DNA of 64,000 nucleotides from a virus, in the IMG/VR virus record IMGVR_UViG_3300042350_003822, positions 16,967 to 80,966 of that record. The stretch is one strand, 5' to 3'. The notes below the pieces were generated by a model. That model had not been told where the DNA came from and searched no databases. It worked only from the letters and a program-made list of their open reading frames with translations. How positions within the stretch are numbered: the stretch's first letter is position 1; the number at the start of each line of letters is the position of its first letter. This document shows, in pieces, positions 45,854-54,093 of this stretch. A program made the position numbers and the translations under genes.

Positions 45854-46812
45854 GTGTCAGTGGCTCCGTCTGTTGGATTGCTATCGTCTGAAGAACCCGT
45901 CAGCAGATTCTGTACTCCTTCGGTCAAACTTCCAGCAATATCTAATACCGCTCCGTAAAAGTCAATAGCTCCCCCACCATTTTCTCCTCCGAAATCGTTA
46001 GAGAGAAAATACTCAATTTCCTTGAAGTTAATCGATAGCTGCACTACAACAGGCTCATTGTGACCACCAGCAAAGAACGCCGGCGCACTTCCTGCAGTAT
46101 AGTTAACATTGACAGATGCCATAAAGGCTCTTTTCATTTTGATAATAGAGTTATCACTCCACCCAAAGTCTCCGCGGCCGCCATTGTCCCAAGGATAGAA
46201 GTTAACCTGGCACAGGTATGGATAGTTAAGAATAGCAGCAGAATCGGTAACCTGATTGCCTGGCAACGCTCTCATTTTCAGGTGGTTGATTATAGCACGA
46301 ATCTTTTTACTGTCTGTTTCATTAGTGGGCATCAAAGTCCAGGTAAGACTCATTTCTCTTAGCTGTGGGCCTTGAAATGCTACTGCTGGATTGGGGTTAG
46401 GAGCAACGCCGAGACCTTGTTGAATAGCAGATGAAAACGAATCAGCATTATCAGAGATTACACTTCCTGCTACACTCGCGAGCATACCGACACCTACGTT
46501 CGGGATTACCTGGGCAGCGGTCGACAAACTGGCACCTAGCGCAGCAGGGGCTGCAGATGCTGAGCGTAGTACCTGGGCCATTGCTCCCGAACCAACATCA
46601 TCGTTCATAAAGTCTCCGACAATTTTCATGTCGATGTTGTTGTAAGAGACCGCAGTGTCGTCTCTCAGTTCTGCTGGCAGCGGGAGACGGATGATCTTGT
46701 CTAGTTCGTACTTAGGCTCATCGAAAGGCTCGGGCATCTCGTATTTCATAAGAGAAAGAGTGCAATAGTATTTCGCAGTATCGAGGATACCATACGCTGA
46801 TAGTGCCGCCAT
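45850..46812 (-). CDS. 48: Baseplate tail-tube cap protein gp48
   Basis: A 320-residue protein (T4 gp48 has 364). The C-terminal half has the tail-tube-like fold with the gp48 signature: LREMSLTWTLMPTNETDSKKIRAII, LPGNQVTDSAAILNYPYLCQVNF, and VVQLSINFKEIEYFLSNDF. gp48 caps the hub and makes the first platform for the tube. The middle has a hydrophobic Ala/Gly helix (AAPAALGASLSTAAQVIPNVGVGMLAS). The ATG overlaps the previous stop (TAATG). Confidence 0.78.
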   Translation of the reverse strand: MAALSAYGILDTAKYYCTLSLMKYEMPEPFDEPKYELDKIIRLPLPAELRDDTAVSYNNIDMKIVGDFMNDDVGSGAMAQVLRSASAAPAALGASLSTAAQVIPNVGVGMLASVAGSVISDNADSFSSAIQQGLGVAPNPNPAVAFQGPQLREMSLTWTLMPTNETDSKKIRAIINHLKMRALPGNQVTDSAAILNYPYLCQVNFYPWDNGGRGDFGWSDNSIIKMKRAFMASVNVNYTAGSAPAFFAGGHNEPVVVQLSINFKEIEYFLSNDFGGENGGGAIDFYGAVLDIAGSLTEGVQNLLTGSSDDSNPTDGATDT

Positions 46813-47207
46813 TAGATTGTCGCATCCAGAATCATGCCAGCGTTTCTCTTCTTAGCGGCAATCTTAGTTGATGGGTTGATATCTGACAGATACGCATCAG
46901 TATTCTCGAGGCCTCTTCTTCTCAGCTTTTTGAGGTCAGCTCCTGCAACGCGGGCAGGATCTTTTCCGGCTAATGCATAGAACATATCTGAACCTTGGTT
47001 CACAATAGAGTCTGTCTTCTGTGAAGTAAAGGCAGAGATTGATTCGAATGAAGCACCAACATTAAAAAGCGATTGAGCGGTTGAAGATGCAGATGATATC
47101 AAACCAACGGGGAGCTTTGAAGTAGCTCCGGAAACAATACCATCGAGGAATTTGTCGTCGACCGATTTCACCTCCGACTTTATATAATTACCGATATTAA
47201 AAGCCAT
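46812..47207 (-). CDS. Small unknown protein, first gene of the late leftward operon
   Basis: A 131-residue protein without known motif: an N-terminal acidic stretch (SEVKSVDDKFLDGIVSG), Ser/Ala-rich middle and a basic DLKKLRRRGLENTD near the C-terminus. It is the promoter-proximal gene of the baseplate operon, immediately before gp48. Genes with this size and place exist in other T4-like phages but I do not know a function. Confidence 0.55.
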   Translation of the reverse strand: MAFNIGNYIKSEVKSVDDKFLDGIVSGATSKLPVGLISSASSTAQSLFNVGASFESISAFTSQKTDSIVNQGSDMFYALAGKDPARVAGADLKKLRRRGLENTDAYLSDINPSTKIAAKKRNAGMILDATI

Positions 47208-47227
47208 TTTGGTGTTCCTGTTTTCTT

Positions 47228-47243
47228 TATAAATATATTTATG
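47228..47243. promoter_or_regulatory. Divergent late promoter pair
   Basis: Plus strand: perfect TATAAATA at 47228-47235, 49 bases ahead of gp4. Minus strand: CATAAATA at 47243-47236, 28 bases ahead of the 131-residue gene. The two boxes abut and would drive the rightward (gp4 to lysin) and leftward (baseplate) late operons. Confidence 0.65.
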
Positions 47244-47284
47244 GACTTATCTATAGGTTATTTATCATTGGATCCAATATAGTT

Positions 47285-47737
47285 ATGGCGCATAAAGGTA
47301 CGTTCAGAGCTCAAAACCCCAAAAAGTACAAAGGTGATGCTTCAAGGATTATTTATAGGAGCAGTTGGGAACTAAAGCTCATGGCTCATTTGGATATGCA
47401 TCCAGACGTTATTGAGTGGTCATCTGAAGAGGTTGTGATACCATACATATCTCCAATAGACGGAAAGCGCCATAGATACTTTGTAGATTTCTTTGTGAAG
47501 AGAAAGGGCAGAGATGGATCTCTTGAGAGTTTATTGATTGAGGTAAAGCCCGCTGCGCAGACTAGACCTCCGGAAGTAAAGATAACTAAAGGACAGAAGC
47601 CCACAAGAAGGTACATCACAGAGGTTATGACATGGGGTGTTAACTCTGCAAAGTGGGCTGCTGCAGAAGAGTATTGCAAAGACAGAGGTTGGAGATTCGT
47701 TATTATGTCGGAAAAAGAACTAGGGATTAAATTTTAG
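47285..47737 (+). CDS. 4: Head completion protein gp4
   Basis: A 150-residue protein (T4 gp4 has 150). MAHKGTFRAQNPKKYKGD, IIYRSSWELKLMAHLDMHPDVIEWSSEE, and IDGKRHRYFVDFFVKRKG are diagnostic. The E..D..E-x-K arrangement (WELK, YFVDFF, LIEVKP) is that of a PD-(D/E)xK nuclease fold, in line with a role in trimming packaged DNA at head completion. First gene after the rightward late promoter. Its TAG shares a base with the GTG of gp2. Confidence 0.88.
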   Translation: MAHKGTFRAQNPKKYKGDASRIIYRSSWELKLMAHLDMHPDVIEWSSEEVVIPYISPIDGKRHRYFVDFFVKRKGRDGSLESLLIEVKPAAQTRPPEVKITKGQKPTRRYITEVMTWGVNSAKWAAAEEYCKDRGWRFVIMSEKELGIKF

Positions 47738-48333
47738 TGGCCACTATTTTTGATACAATTATCACACAGGGTGTTCGTGCTGGACAGATTCCTGCGCGTA
47801 CTAATCAAGCTCGTGCGTGGTATAGAGATGCTGCAAAGCAGTATGGGTCTAATATCAACGAGAAGTCGCTTTTGAATAAGGACAAGACTCGCCTGGTATC
47901 AAATATCGAGCCTGGTAGCATGTACATGTTCATGTATGATCCCAAGTTCAAAGAGACTCTTCCATACTACGACCGCTTTCCAATGATCTTTCCCTTCAAG
48001 GTAGAGGGAGATAGATTCTGGGGTATCAACCTCCATTACTTACCTCACAGAATCAGAGCTCAGTTAATGGATAGTCTTTACGATCTTGTTAATAATCAGC
48101 GATACGACGAGTCGACCAGAATTCAAGGCACATATAAACTGCTAAATAGAGCTGCAAGATCAAAGTGGATTAAACCGTGTGTGAAGCAGTACTTGTTCTC
48201 ACATATGAATTCGAGATTCATGTATGTGTATCCTTCTGAGTGGGACATCGCTTTATTCTTGCCGCTCGAGAGGTTTTCGAAAGCGTCGACGAGTCAAGTA
48301 TGGGCAGAATCCAAAATCTCGATGGGTAAGTAA
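47737..48333 (+). CDS. 2: DNA end protector/head completion protein gp2
   Basis: A 198-residue protein. It starts with GTG at 47737, whose G is the last base of the gp4 stop. The layout GVRAGQIPARTNQARAWYRDAAK, PGSMYMFMYDPKFKETLPYYDRFPMIFPF, and NLHYLPHRIRAQLMDSLYDL matches the gp2 end protectors of T4-like phages. gp2 protects the DNA ends from RecBCD and rounds off the head. Shorter than T4 gp2 (274), as usual in cyanophage-like relatives. Two- to one-base gaps show an operon. Confidence 0.82.
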   Translation: MATIFDTIITQGVRAGQIPARTNQARAWYRDAAKQYGSNINEKSLLNKDKTRLVSNIEPGSMYMFMYDPKFKETLPYYDRFPMIFPFKVEGDRFWGINLHYLPHRIRAQLMDSLYDLVNNQRYDESTRIQGTYKLLNRAARSKWIKPCVKQYLFSHMNSRFMYVYPSEWDIALFLPLERFSKASTSQVWAESKISMGK

Positions 48334-49035
48334 ATGTTTCAAATTTCAAACTTCCAGGCAAGTCTAGATAAGAGTGGGGTAATGAGAACCAATAGGTTCT
48401 TAGTGAACTTCAACCTACCTAGCTACCTCAGAGACAACAGAGAGCTCTATGGCTTTGGAGATGCTCTCATATCTCTTAGATGTCACTCTGCTCAGATTCC
48501 CGGCATCACTCTTAGCACCCTTGATCAACCAAGAATTGGTATCGGTCCTAACGAAAACGTTGCTAGCAACCTCACGTTTGATGACATCACGCTGACGTTT
48601 CTTGTCGACGCTCAATCGAAGCTACATAACCTGTTCTATGATTGGTTCAATACAATTGTGAACTTCCAGGGCTCAAAGGGTCAGTCTACACTTGACAGGT
48701 CCTATACCATTGGTAGGCAAAGGTCTGCGGCGTATGAAGTGGGCTACAAGGATTCGTATACAACCGATCTCTCGATCTCTATTTACGATGGATACACACC
48801 ATCGGGCACTTCTGTAGGTGGGCAGGCTGTCCCCACAATTGCACAAGGTAATGTTCCTATCCTAAACGTAAGAGCATTCAAGGCTTTCCCAAAGACATTG
48901 CCTTCTATCGATTTGGATTGGAACTCAAACGACGAACTCGTCAAAATGTCTGTTCCCTTTTCTATTACCGACTTTGAGGTATCATATCCCGCTAATAAAA
49001 CACAACCAGTTTTACAATCCCCAGACTTTTTATAA
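48334..49035 (+). CDS. 54: Tail-tube-fold protein, probable gp54 tube initiator
   Basis: A 233-residue protein of the gp19/gp54 tail-tube fold: RTNRFLVNFNLPSYL, CHSAQIPGITLSTLDQ, ASNLTFDDITLTFLVDAQSKLHNLFYDWFNTIVN, and a closing VPFSITDFEVSY. The tube protein proper (gp19) should lie next to gp18 outside this window, so by position next to gp26 this is most likely the tube initiator gp54, which binds gp48. T4 gp54 is longer (320). The alternative is a second tube-like protein. Confidence 0.62.
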   Translation: MFQISNFQASLDKSGVMRTNRFLVNFNLPSYLRDNRELYGFGDALISLRCHSAQIPGITLSTLDQPRIGIGPNENVASNLTFDDITLTFLVDAQSKLHNLFYDWFNTIVNFQGSKGQSTLDRSYTIGRQRSAAYEVGYKDSYTTDLSISIYDGYTPSGTSVGGQAVPTIAQGNVPILNVRAFKAFPKTLPSIDLDWNSNDELVKMSVPFSITDFEVSYPANKTQPVLQSPDFL

Positions 49036-49058
49036 TTATTAGATAATTGGAGTAAACA

Positions 49059-49769
49059 ATGGCACTACCTAAAATTGACAAACCTCTTTTTGATATTGAG
49101 GTCCCTTCGCAAGCAAAAAGCATCAAATGCCGTCCGTTCGTTGTCAAAGAAGAAAAGATTCTTCTGACAGCTCAGCAGGCTGGGCAAGAAAAAGACATCG
49201 TCCTTGCTATTAAGCAGGTCCTTGCTAACTGTATTCAGGATCCCACATTCGATACCGATACCCTGACGACGTTCGATCTAGAGCATATGTTCCTCAAGCT
49301 TCGTGCAAGATCAGTGAACAACTTGATTGAAGTGTCCTATCGGGACAACGAAGATAACAAGGTCTATGACTTCACGATCGACCTCGATGAAGTCGAGATG
49401 ATGAAGACAAAGGAAATCAACAACAAGATCATGGTAACAGATGAAGTTGGTATTATCATGAAGTTTCCTTCTGTGACAATGCTCGAAGGTGTTCCGAATG
49501 ATGTCACTTCCATAGACCTTGTCGACTATCTGGTTCGTTCGTGTATCGACCAGATCTTTGATGCAGAGGATGTATATCTTGCATCGGAATCGACAGAAGC
49601 TGAGCTGAATGAGTTCATCGATAGTCTTGATGTCGAGTCCTTCAATAAGATTCGGGAGTTCTTTGACTCGCTTCCTTCGTTATATCACAAACTAGAATAC
49701 ACTAACTCTTTGGGTAGCGAAAGAACGATTGAGCTCACGACGCTAAGCGATTTTTTTACCTGGGGCTGA
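49059..49769 (+). CDS. 26: Baseplate hub assembly protein gp26 (zero-frame product)
   Basis: A 236-residue protein of the T4_baseplate family (T4 gp26 has 208). Landmarks: CRPFVVKEEKILLTAQQAGQEKDIVLAIKQVLANCI and TTFDLEHMFLKLRARSVNN, then IMVTDEVGIIMKFPSVTML. In T4 gp26 and gp51 are needed for hub assembly although they are not clearly in the mature baseplate, so a chaperone role is likely. The start ATG has GGAG in front. The frame ends SDFFTWG, four codons after a T TTT TTT slippery heptamer (see frameshift entry). Confidence 0.78.
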   Translation: MALPKIDKPLFDIEVPSQAKSIKCRPFVVKEEKILLTAQQAGQEKDIVLAIKQVLANCIQDPTFDTDTLTTFDLEHMFLKLRARSVNNLIEVSYRDNEDNKVYDFTIDLDEVEMMKTKEINNKIMVTDEVGIIMKFPSVTMLEGVPNDVTSIDLVDYLVRSCIDQIFDAEDVYLASESTEAELNEFIDSLDVESFNKIREFFDSLPSLYHKLEYTNSLGSERTIELTTLSDFFTWG

Positions 49770-49939
49770 GTCACAATACATTAGCGAATTATTACACAAC
49801 AATATTCGCTATGGCTCAGCATCATAATTATTCGATTACTGAATTGGAAGATATGATGCCCTACGAGCGTGACCTATATGTCGATATGTTACTGAGCTAC
49901 CTTGAAAAACAAAAACAAGAGATGGAAAAGAACAAGTAA
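49059..49939 (+). CDS. Predicted gp26-gp51-like product by -1 frameshift (293 aa)
   Basis: At 49751-49757 the zero-frame reads GA-T-TTT-TTT-ACC, a perfect X-XXY-YYZ heptamer. A -1 slip changes frame from the short end TWG-stop to YLGLSHNTLANYYTTIFAMAQ, which stays open for 60 residues until TAA at 49937, two bases before the next ATG. The extension (SITELEDMMPYERDLYVDMLLSYLEKQKQEMEKNK) is helical and amphipathic, with YERDLYVDMLLSYLEKQ typical of the C-terminal part of tail-assembly chaperones. This resembles the lambda G/GT layout, where the extended form recruits the tape measure. Alternative: a separate 42-residue gene from the ATG at 49811, but that ATG has no good ribosome site. Confidence 0.62.
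49751..49757 (+). other. Slippery heptamer for -1 ribosomal frameshift
   Basis: T TTT TTT in phase with gp26, followed 9 bases later by the zero-frame TGA (49767-49769). Downstream AT-rich sequence shows no obvious strong stem, so slip efficiency cannot be judged by eye. Confidence 0.6.
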
Positions 49940-49941
49940 GT

Positions 49942-51882
49942 ATGGCCGGCCTAGGTAAATTCTTCTCTAAGATAAAGACGCGTTCCCTCGCGGCCAGTCG
50001 TAGTGGCTCTAAAGTAGGCAAAGACGTTGCCAAAAGAGCCACTGCCCAAAAGCGTCTGAAGAGAATGGAGCGGAAGAAGGTCGGCCGCGCTATGCTGAAA
50101 AGCGCCTTGGGTCGTATGGGTCTCAATGCTGGAAGAATTGCCGGCAACGCTAAATCCCCAGTTGGAAGACTACTTCAATCGCCTGCAATGCGCGCTATGT
50201 CGATGGGAACGTTCGACATTACCCTTCCACCAATGGCTGGTGGCGAGCGTGCTAGTAGCGTTAATACTCCGTCTATCAGCACCCTGACTAGCCAACTTAA
50301 TAGTATTGCAGAGACTGCAGTAAGACTAGGAGCTATTACTCGGGAGCAGCAAGAAGCTCTAATCCGCCAGGCAAAAACCACAGAAGCACAATCAGCACAG
50401 ACCCAGCTTGAAGAGCCCAATGCAACTCCAATCCAGCCTGAAGGCGCCGGAGGGGGAATTGATCCTGGAGTCACTGCTACTGAAAAGCTTCTCGAATCAA
50501 TACTGAAACTTAAAGCTATAATTGACGATAAAGTCAAAGATCAGCAACAGAATAGTTTTGGTAATGTCTTTGTCGAATCTCTACTGGATAACCTAGGTCT
50601 CGGTGGCGCGAAGGAAGCGAGAGCCAATCAACGCAAGAGGCCCCGAGTTAAAGAAGGTGTTACGTCTAGGGATACTAAGACTGGAACATTGTTCTACGAG
50701 CAAAACGAAAGGGGAGGGATCAAAAAAGTCAAGGCAGAGGATGCTCTGACCAACTTCAAGACTGTTGAGAAGACCGATAGCTTTAAGTTAGATCGTGCAG
50801 CTGAGGTTCGCCAGGCTGAGGCTGTGCTAGGCAAGAAAGAGACTCTGACTGGTTCAAAGTCTACGAATAAGATTGCTTCTTCTATTGGTAGAGGTGTAAA
50901 CAAAGCCAAAGAAGCAGCTGGCGCAGCTTTGAGTGGCACCGGCAAAGTATCAAAGGCGGCAATCGAAAAGGTTGCAGGGCCGCTTGTAAGAAGCGCGATG
51001 GGCAAGACGGCAATTAAGTCGATCCCTCTTGTAGGGGCGGCTGCAGGCGGCCTATTCGCTATTGGGAAGCTGTTGCAAGGTGATGTGGTTGGAGCTGGAC
51101 TCGAGGCAGCATCTGGTCTTGGTGGACCTCTCACAGCTATTCCTTCCATGGTTGCTTCACTTGCTCGTGACACATATATGGGTGTGTTTGGCGTAGCTCC
51201 CGAATCCGATCCAATGTTTGGTATGAAGATGGGTCTTGTTACAGGGGTGCTGACTACACTTGTGACGTCTGCTCTCTCAAACCTAACAGGCTCAGATGAA
51301 AAGGCACCCGCGTCAGATGCAACAAAGGCTCCCGACATTCCAACTACTGCGCCCAAGGCAGCACCAGCCCAGGCAACCAAACAATCAGCTCCCACCCCAT
51401 CTGCACTAGCGGATACGGGCGGTGCAGGGTCTCAGGCAGCTGCAGGTGGAGAGTCGGGAGGTGCAGGGTCTCAGGCAGCTGCAGGTGGAGAGTCGGGAGG
51501 TTCTCAAGCAGCTCCAAGTGGTGGTTCGTCGGCCTCTCCTGCTCCCACACCACAACCAGCTGGATCTGGTGGATCGGATGCTGCAACACAATCTCCAATG
51601 GCTCAAGCGCCGGTTACAGGCCTGTCCCCAGGAGCCTCAAAGCCCGTTGAACAACCCGGCACTAAATCTGGCGCGGCAATCGCAGCAGCTTCAGCAGACA
51701 CGTCACCAGCCGGCTCTATGCAAGGAGGCGGTGGTACATCTATGCCTAGACCGTCTAATACACCCACAACAAAGGGTAGAGCGAAGGGGATGGGTAATGT
51801 TCCCGAGCCAACGTATCTTGGTATGGGCGATATCGTTAAGCAACTGTACTTTGGTGCAGTTGCAGGAGCAATGGCAGCATGA
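49942..51882 (+). CDS. Large tail protein, tape-measure candidate
   Basis: A 646-residue protein. Residues 1-75 are strongly basic helices (SRSGSKVGKDVAKRATAQKRLKRMERKK). Two hydrophobic stretches at about 358-395 (IPLVGAAAGGLFAIGKLL) and 425-450 (MKMGLVTGVLTTLVTSALSNL) are consistent with membrane-inserting parts. Then comes a long Ala/Pro/Ser/Gly-rich linker (about 455-615), and a short C-terminal helix (GMGDIVKQLYFGAVAGAMAA). Its position directly after the gp26 chaperone-like gene and before the lysin fits a gp29-type tape measure. Its length also fits, but the linker is unusual. The 3' end overlaps the next gene by 4 bases. Confidence 0.5.
   Translation: MAGLGKFFSKIKTRSLAASRSGSKVGKDVAKRATAQKRLKRMERKKVGRAMLKSALGRMGLNAGRIAGNAKSPVGRLLQSPAMRAMSMGTFDITLPPMAGGERASSVNTPSISTLTSQLNSIAETAVRLGAITREQQEALIRQAKTTEAQSAQTQLEEPNATPIQPEGAGGGIDPGVTATEKLLESILKLKAIIDDKVKDQQQNSFGNVFVESLLDNLGLGGAKEARANQRKRPRVKEGVTSRDTKTGTLFYEQNERGGIKKVKAEDALTNFKTVEKTDSFKLDRAAEVRQAEAVLGKKETLTGSKSTNKIASSIGRGVNKAKEAAGAALSGTGKVSKAAIEKVAGPLVRSAMGKTAIKSIPLVGAAAGGLFAIGKLLQGDVVGAGLEAASGLGGPLTAIPSMVASLARDTYMGVFGVAPESDPMFGMKMGLVTGVLTTLVTSALSNLTGSDEKAPASDATKAPDIPTTAPKAAPAQATKQSAPTPSALADTGGAGSQAAAGGESGGAGSQAAAGGESGGSQAAPSGGSSASPAPTPQPAGSGGSDAATQSPMAQAPVTGLSPGASKPVEQPGTKSGAAIAAASADTSPAGSMQGGGGTSMPRPSNTPTTKGRAKGMGNVPEPTYLGMGDIVKQLYFGAVAGAMAA
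51421..51498 (+). repeat. Perfect 39-base tandem duplication
   Basis: Two identical 39-base units (51421-51459, 51460-51498), each coding GGAGSQAAAGGES, followed by a degenerate third copy (GGSQAAPSGG). The repeats lie in the linker of the tape-measure candidate. A perfect copy suggests recent slippage or recombination. Confidence 0.85.
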
Positions 51883-54065
51883 AGATGGATACGGACACAA
51901 GAGACACTATCAAGTCCAAATTTCTTTTGGGATCGGGATCTGAAGATCAGGTAATCCCAAAGCAGACTCTTACCGAGATGTCTTCATCTCTCACATCGAT
52001 TGGAACTTCCTTCAATCGGATGTCAGCTTACACCAGCAATATTCTTCGTGTTCAAGCAGCTATGCAAAAGGCTGCAATCATGAGCATGAAGAAAGCAAAG
52101 TCTCCACTCGAAGCTCTGCAGGTTATGGACAGTGGCAACCAGTCGTCGATCGACGAAAAGCTGGTTGAAGTCTTTCCTCAGCTGACTAAGGTTATTAATG
52201 AAGTACACAAAAGTTTACAAAAGCTCGATCTGACAGATGAAGCAAACGCTCCTGACAATGCAGCAAAGGGATCTACTACTCAAGCCGTTCCTACTCAACC
52301 TGTTGTTGAAGATCCTCTACCAGAAGTCAAGGTAGAAGAGAAGAATAAAGCCAAGATTGCAGTAAAGAAGCAGAACGAGAGAACTAAAGGTACACGCAGG
52401 CCTGCTAAGCCTACGTCAGAGATTGCTAAGAAGAGTAGCGAAAAGACTATCAAGCCTCAGGCGTCTACAAAAGGAAAGACCGAGGCAAAGGTAGAGAAGC
52501 AGCTTACACAGAATGCAACGAAAGCTGTTGATAAAGGTAATGCAGGTGCTTCGCCGGCGGCGAAGGCTCAGCCCACAAGTGACACGCGTGGCAGTAGTTG
52601 GACTTCGAAGCTCTCAGACTTTATTGGTGAGTCTGTTACCAATGTTCAATCTTCAATAGCTGATTTCTTAGCTAACATAGGTAAATTCGTCGGTGGCGAT
52701 GGAAATGCTGCCCAAGCTTTGGCTGGTACAGCTGTAGCAGGTGTGGGCACTGCTGGACTCGCTGCGGGAAGTCTTCTAAGTAGTGAAACTGCCGGAGGCG
52801 AGGGTTTCCCAGGTGCAAATGGCAAAGTTGCTGAAGCAGGCAAAGGATACACTACGATTGATTATAATTCCGGTAGAGTTGAAAAGCGAATTGGTTCTCG
52901 CAATTGGAGAAACCACAATCCCGGAAATTTAGAATATGGTAGTTTCGCTAAGAAGTTCAATGCTATAGGCACTGATGGAAGATTTGCGGTATTCCCTGCA
53001 TATCAAGATGGAAGGAAGGCAAAGGAAGCCTTACTCTTTCAGGGTAAAAATTACAAAGACTTGACAATCGGTCAGGCTATATCAAGATACGCCCCTCCCT
53101 CAGAAAATAATACTAGAAATTACATTAACAGTGTGGTAAAAGCTACGGGCGCAAGTTCTGAAACTTCCCTTCAGTCATTGTCTTCTAATCAACGAGGTGC
53201 AATGCTTGGGGCGATGGAAAAGATAGAGGGGTTCAAAGCTGGAACTGTTCAAGTAATAAAAGCGGGTAACACGAGCGCTGCTGGTGGTGGCCAGTCAGTG
53301 GGAGGAGCGCCTAGTGAGGCAGCCTCTGCCGGCAAGCAAGCTCCTGGTGCCGCAGGCTTCAACGACAACGTGAAGGCTGTTAAAGGTAACATTAAACAGT
53401 TTGCAAATTTTGGATCTGGTGTGAATTACGAGGGCCTGAAAGACCCCGTGAAGCGTAGATTCACTGCGATGGCTGCTGAGCATTATCAAAAGACAGGTAA
53501 GAAAGTTCAAATCAACTCTGCTTTGAGAACAAGAGCAGATCAAGAAAGACTATTCAAGCAATACGGTCCTAAACGTGCAGCTCCTCCAGGCAGATCACTT
53601 CACGAATCTGGCGTTGCTATTGACGTCAATACTCCTGACGTTCAGCGCCTTGAGAAACTAGGTCTTCTCAAGAAATATGGTTTCTGGCTTCCTTACTTTC
53701 CAAAAGAAACATGGCACCTCGAACCAGTAGAAGGCTCGAGAGTCAAGGGTCAGTCCGATAACCCTTACAATCCTGGAGCTCCTATTGTCCTGAAAGAAAA
53801 GGGTAAAGCAGTAGTTCAAGATTCTACTGGTAAAAGTAAACCCATTACAGATCCTAAGAAGCAGGTTGGTCCTGTGGCCACTGGTATGGCTATTCAGAAG
53901 AAGGTCGGTGACAAGACTGTGATTCAGAATCAACCAGGCCCTATCATAGCGCCTAGTGGTGGCAATCCTCTTAGCTATCTCGCTGGAATGAAGCCAGCGA
54001 AAGGTATCACAACGCATAACGTCAATACAGCAGACGACTACAAAGCCTACTTCAACGCAGCATAA
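51879..54065 (+). CDS. Tail-associated lysin with muralytic and M15 peptidase domains
   Basis: A 728-residue protein. Residues 1-230: helical, basic, Lys/Thr-rich. About 278-300: hydrophobic (ALAGTAVAGVGTAGLAAGSLL). About 335-445: RNWRNHNPGNLEYG, GTDGRFAVFPAYQDGRKAKEALL and RYAPPSENNTRNYINSV, a domain I know from phage virion muralytic proteins (RNxNPGNI type). About 525-625: an M15 (VanY/DD-peptidase) zinc peptidase with SLHESGVAIDVN (His and Asp ligands) and TWHLEP (Glu base and His ligand). It could cut both sugar backbone and peptide bridges during DNA injection. It supplies the activity missing in gp5. Last gene before the terminator; 4-base overlap with its upstream gene. Confidence 0.75.
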   Translation: MKMDTDTRDTIKSKFLLGSGSEDQVIPKQTLTEMSSSLTSIGTSFNRMSAYTSNILRVQAAMQKAAIMSMKKAKSPLEALQVMDSGNQSSIDEKLVEVFPQLTKVINEVHKSLQKLDLTDEANAPDNAAKGSTTQAVPTQPVVEDPLPEVKVEEKNKAKIAVKKQNERTKGTRRPAKPTSEIAKKSSEKTIKPQASTKGKTEAKVEKQLTQNATKAVDKGNAGASPAAKAQPTSDTRGSSWTSKLSDFIGESVTNVQSSIADFLANIGKFVGGDGNAAQALAGTAVAGVGTAGLAAGSLLSSETAGGEGFPGANGKVAEAGKGYTTIDYNSGRVEKRIGSRNWRNHNPGNLEYGSFAKKFNAIGTDGRFAVFPAYQDGRKAKEALLFQGKNYKDLTIGQAISRYAPPSENNTRNYINSVVKATGASSETSLQSLSSNQRGAMLGAMEKIEGFKAGTVQVIKAGNTSAAGGGQSVGGAPSEAASAGKQAPGAAGFNDNVKAVKGNIKQFANFGSGVNYEGLKDPVKRRFTAMAAEHYQKTGKKVQINSALRTRADQERLFKQYGPKRAAPPGRSLHESGVAIDVNTPDVQRLEKLGLLKKYGFWLPYFPKETWHLEPVEGSRVKGQSDNPYNPGAPIVLKEKGKAVVQDSTGKSKPITDPKKQVGPVATGMAIQKKVGDKTVIQNQPGPIIAPSGGNPLSYLAGMKPAKGITTHNVNTADDYKAYFNAA

Positions 54066-54091
54066 AAAAGGGGGACCGAAGCCCCCCTTTT
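54064..54091. terminator. Bidirectional hairpin terminator
   Basis: Stem AAAAGGGGG-A-C / G-C-CCCCCTTTT with loop CGAA on the plus strand (54077-54080) and UUCG on the minus strand. One A-C mismatch; A- and T-runs flank the GC core on both sides. Lies between the convergent lysin and gp32 genes, so it can end transcripts from both sides. Confidence 0.9.
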
Positions 54092-54093
54092 CC

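Noticed and set aside
49811-49939. Separate 42-residue gene after gp26
   Set aside because: The ATG lacks a ribosome site and the same frame is open upstream to a perfect slippery heptamer in gp26, so a frameshift extension is the better reading. Not fully excluded.
50694-51395. 233-codon minus-strand frame opposite the tape-measure candidate
   Set aside because: Low-complexity Pro/Ala/Ser shadow; the plus-strand gene is part of a tight operon with overlaps on its 3' side.
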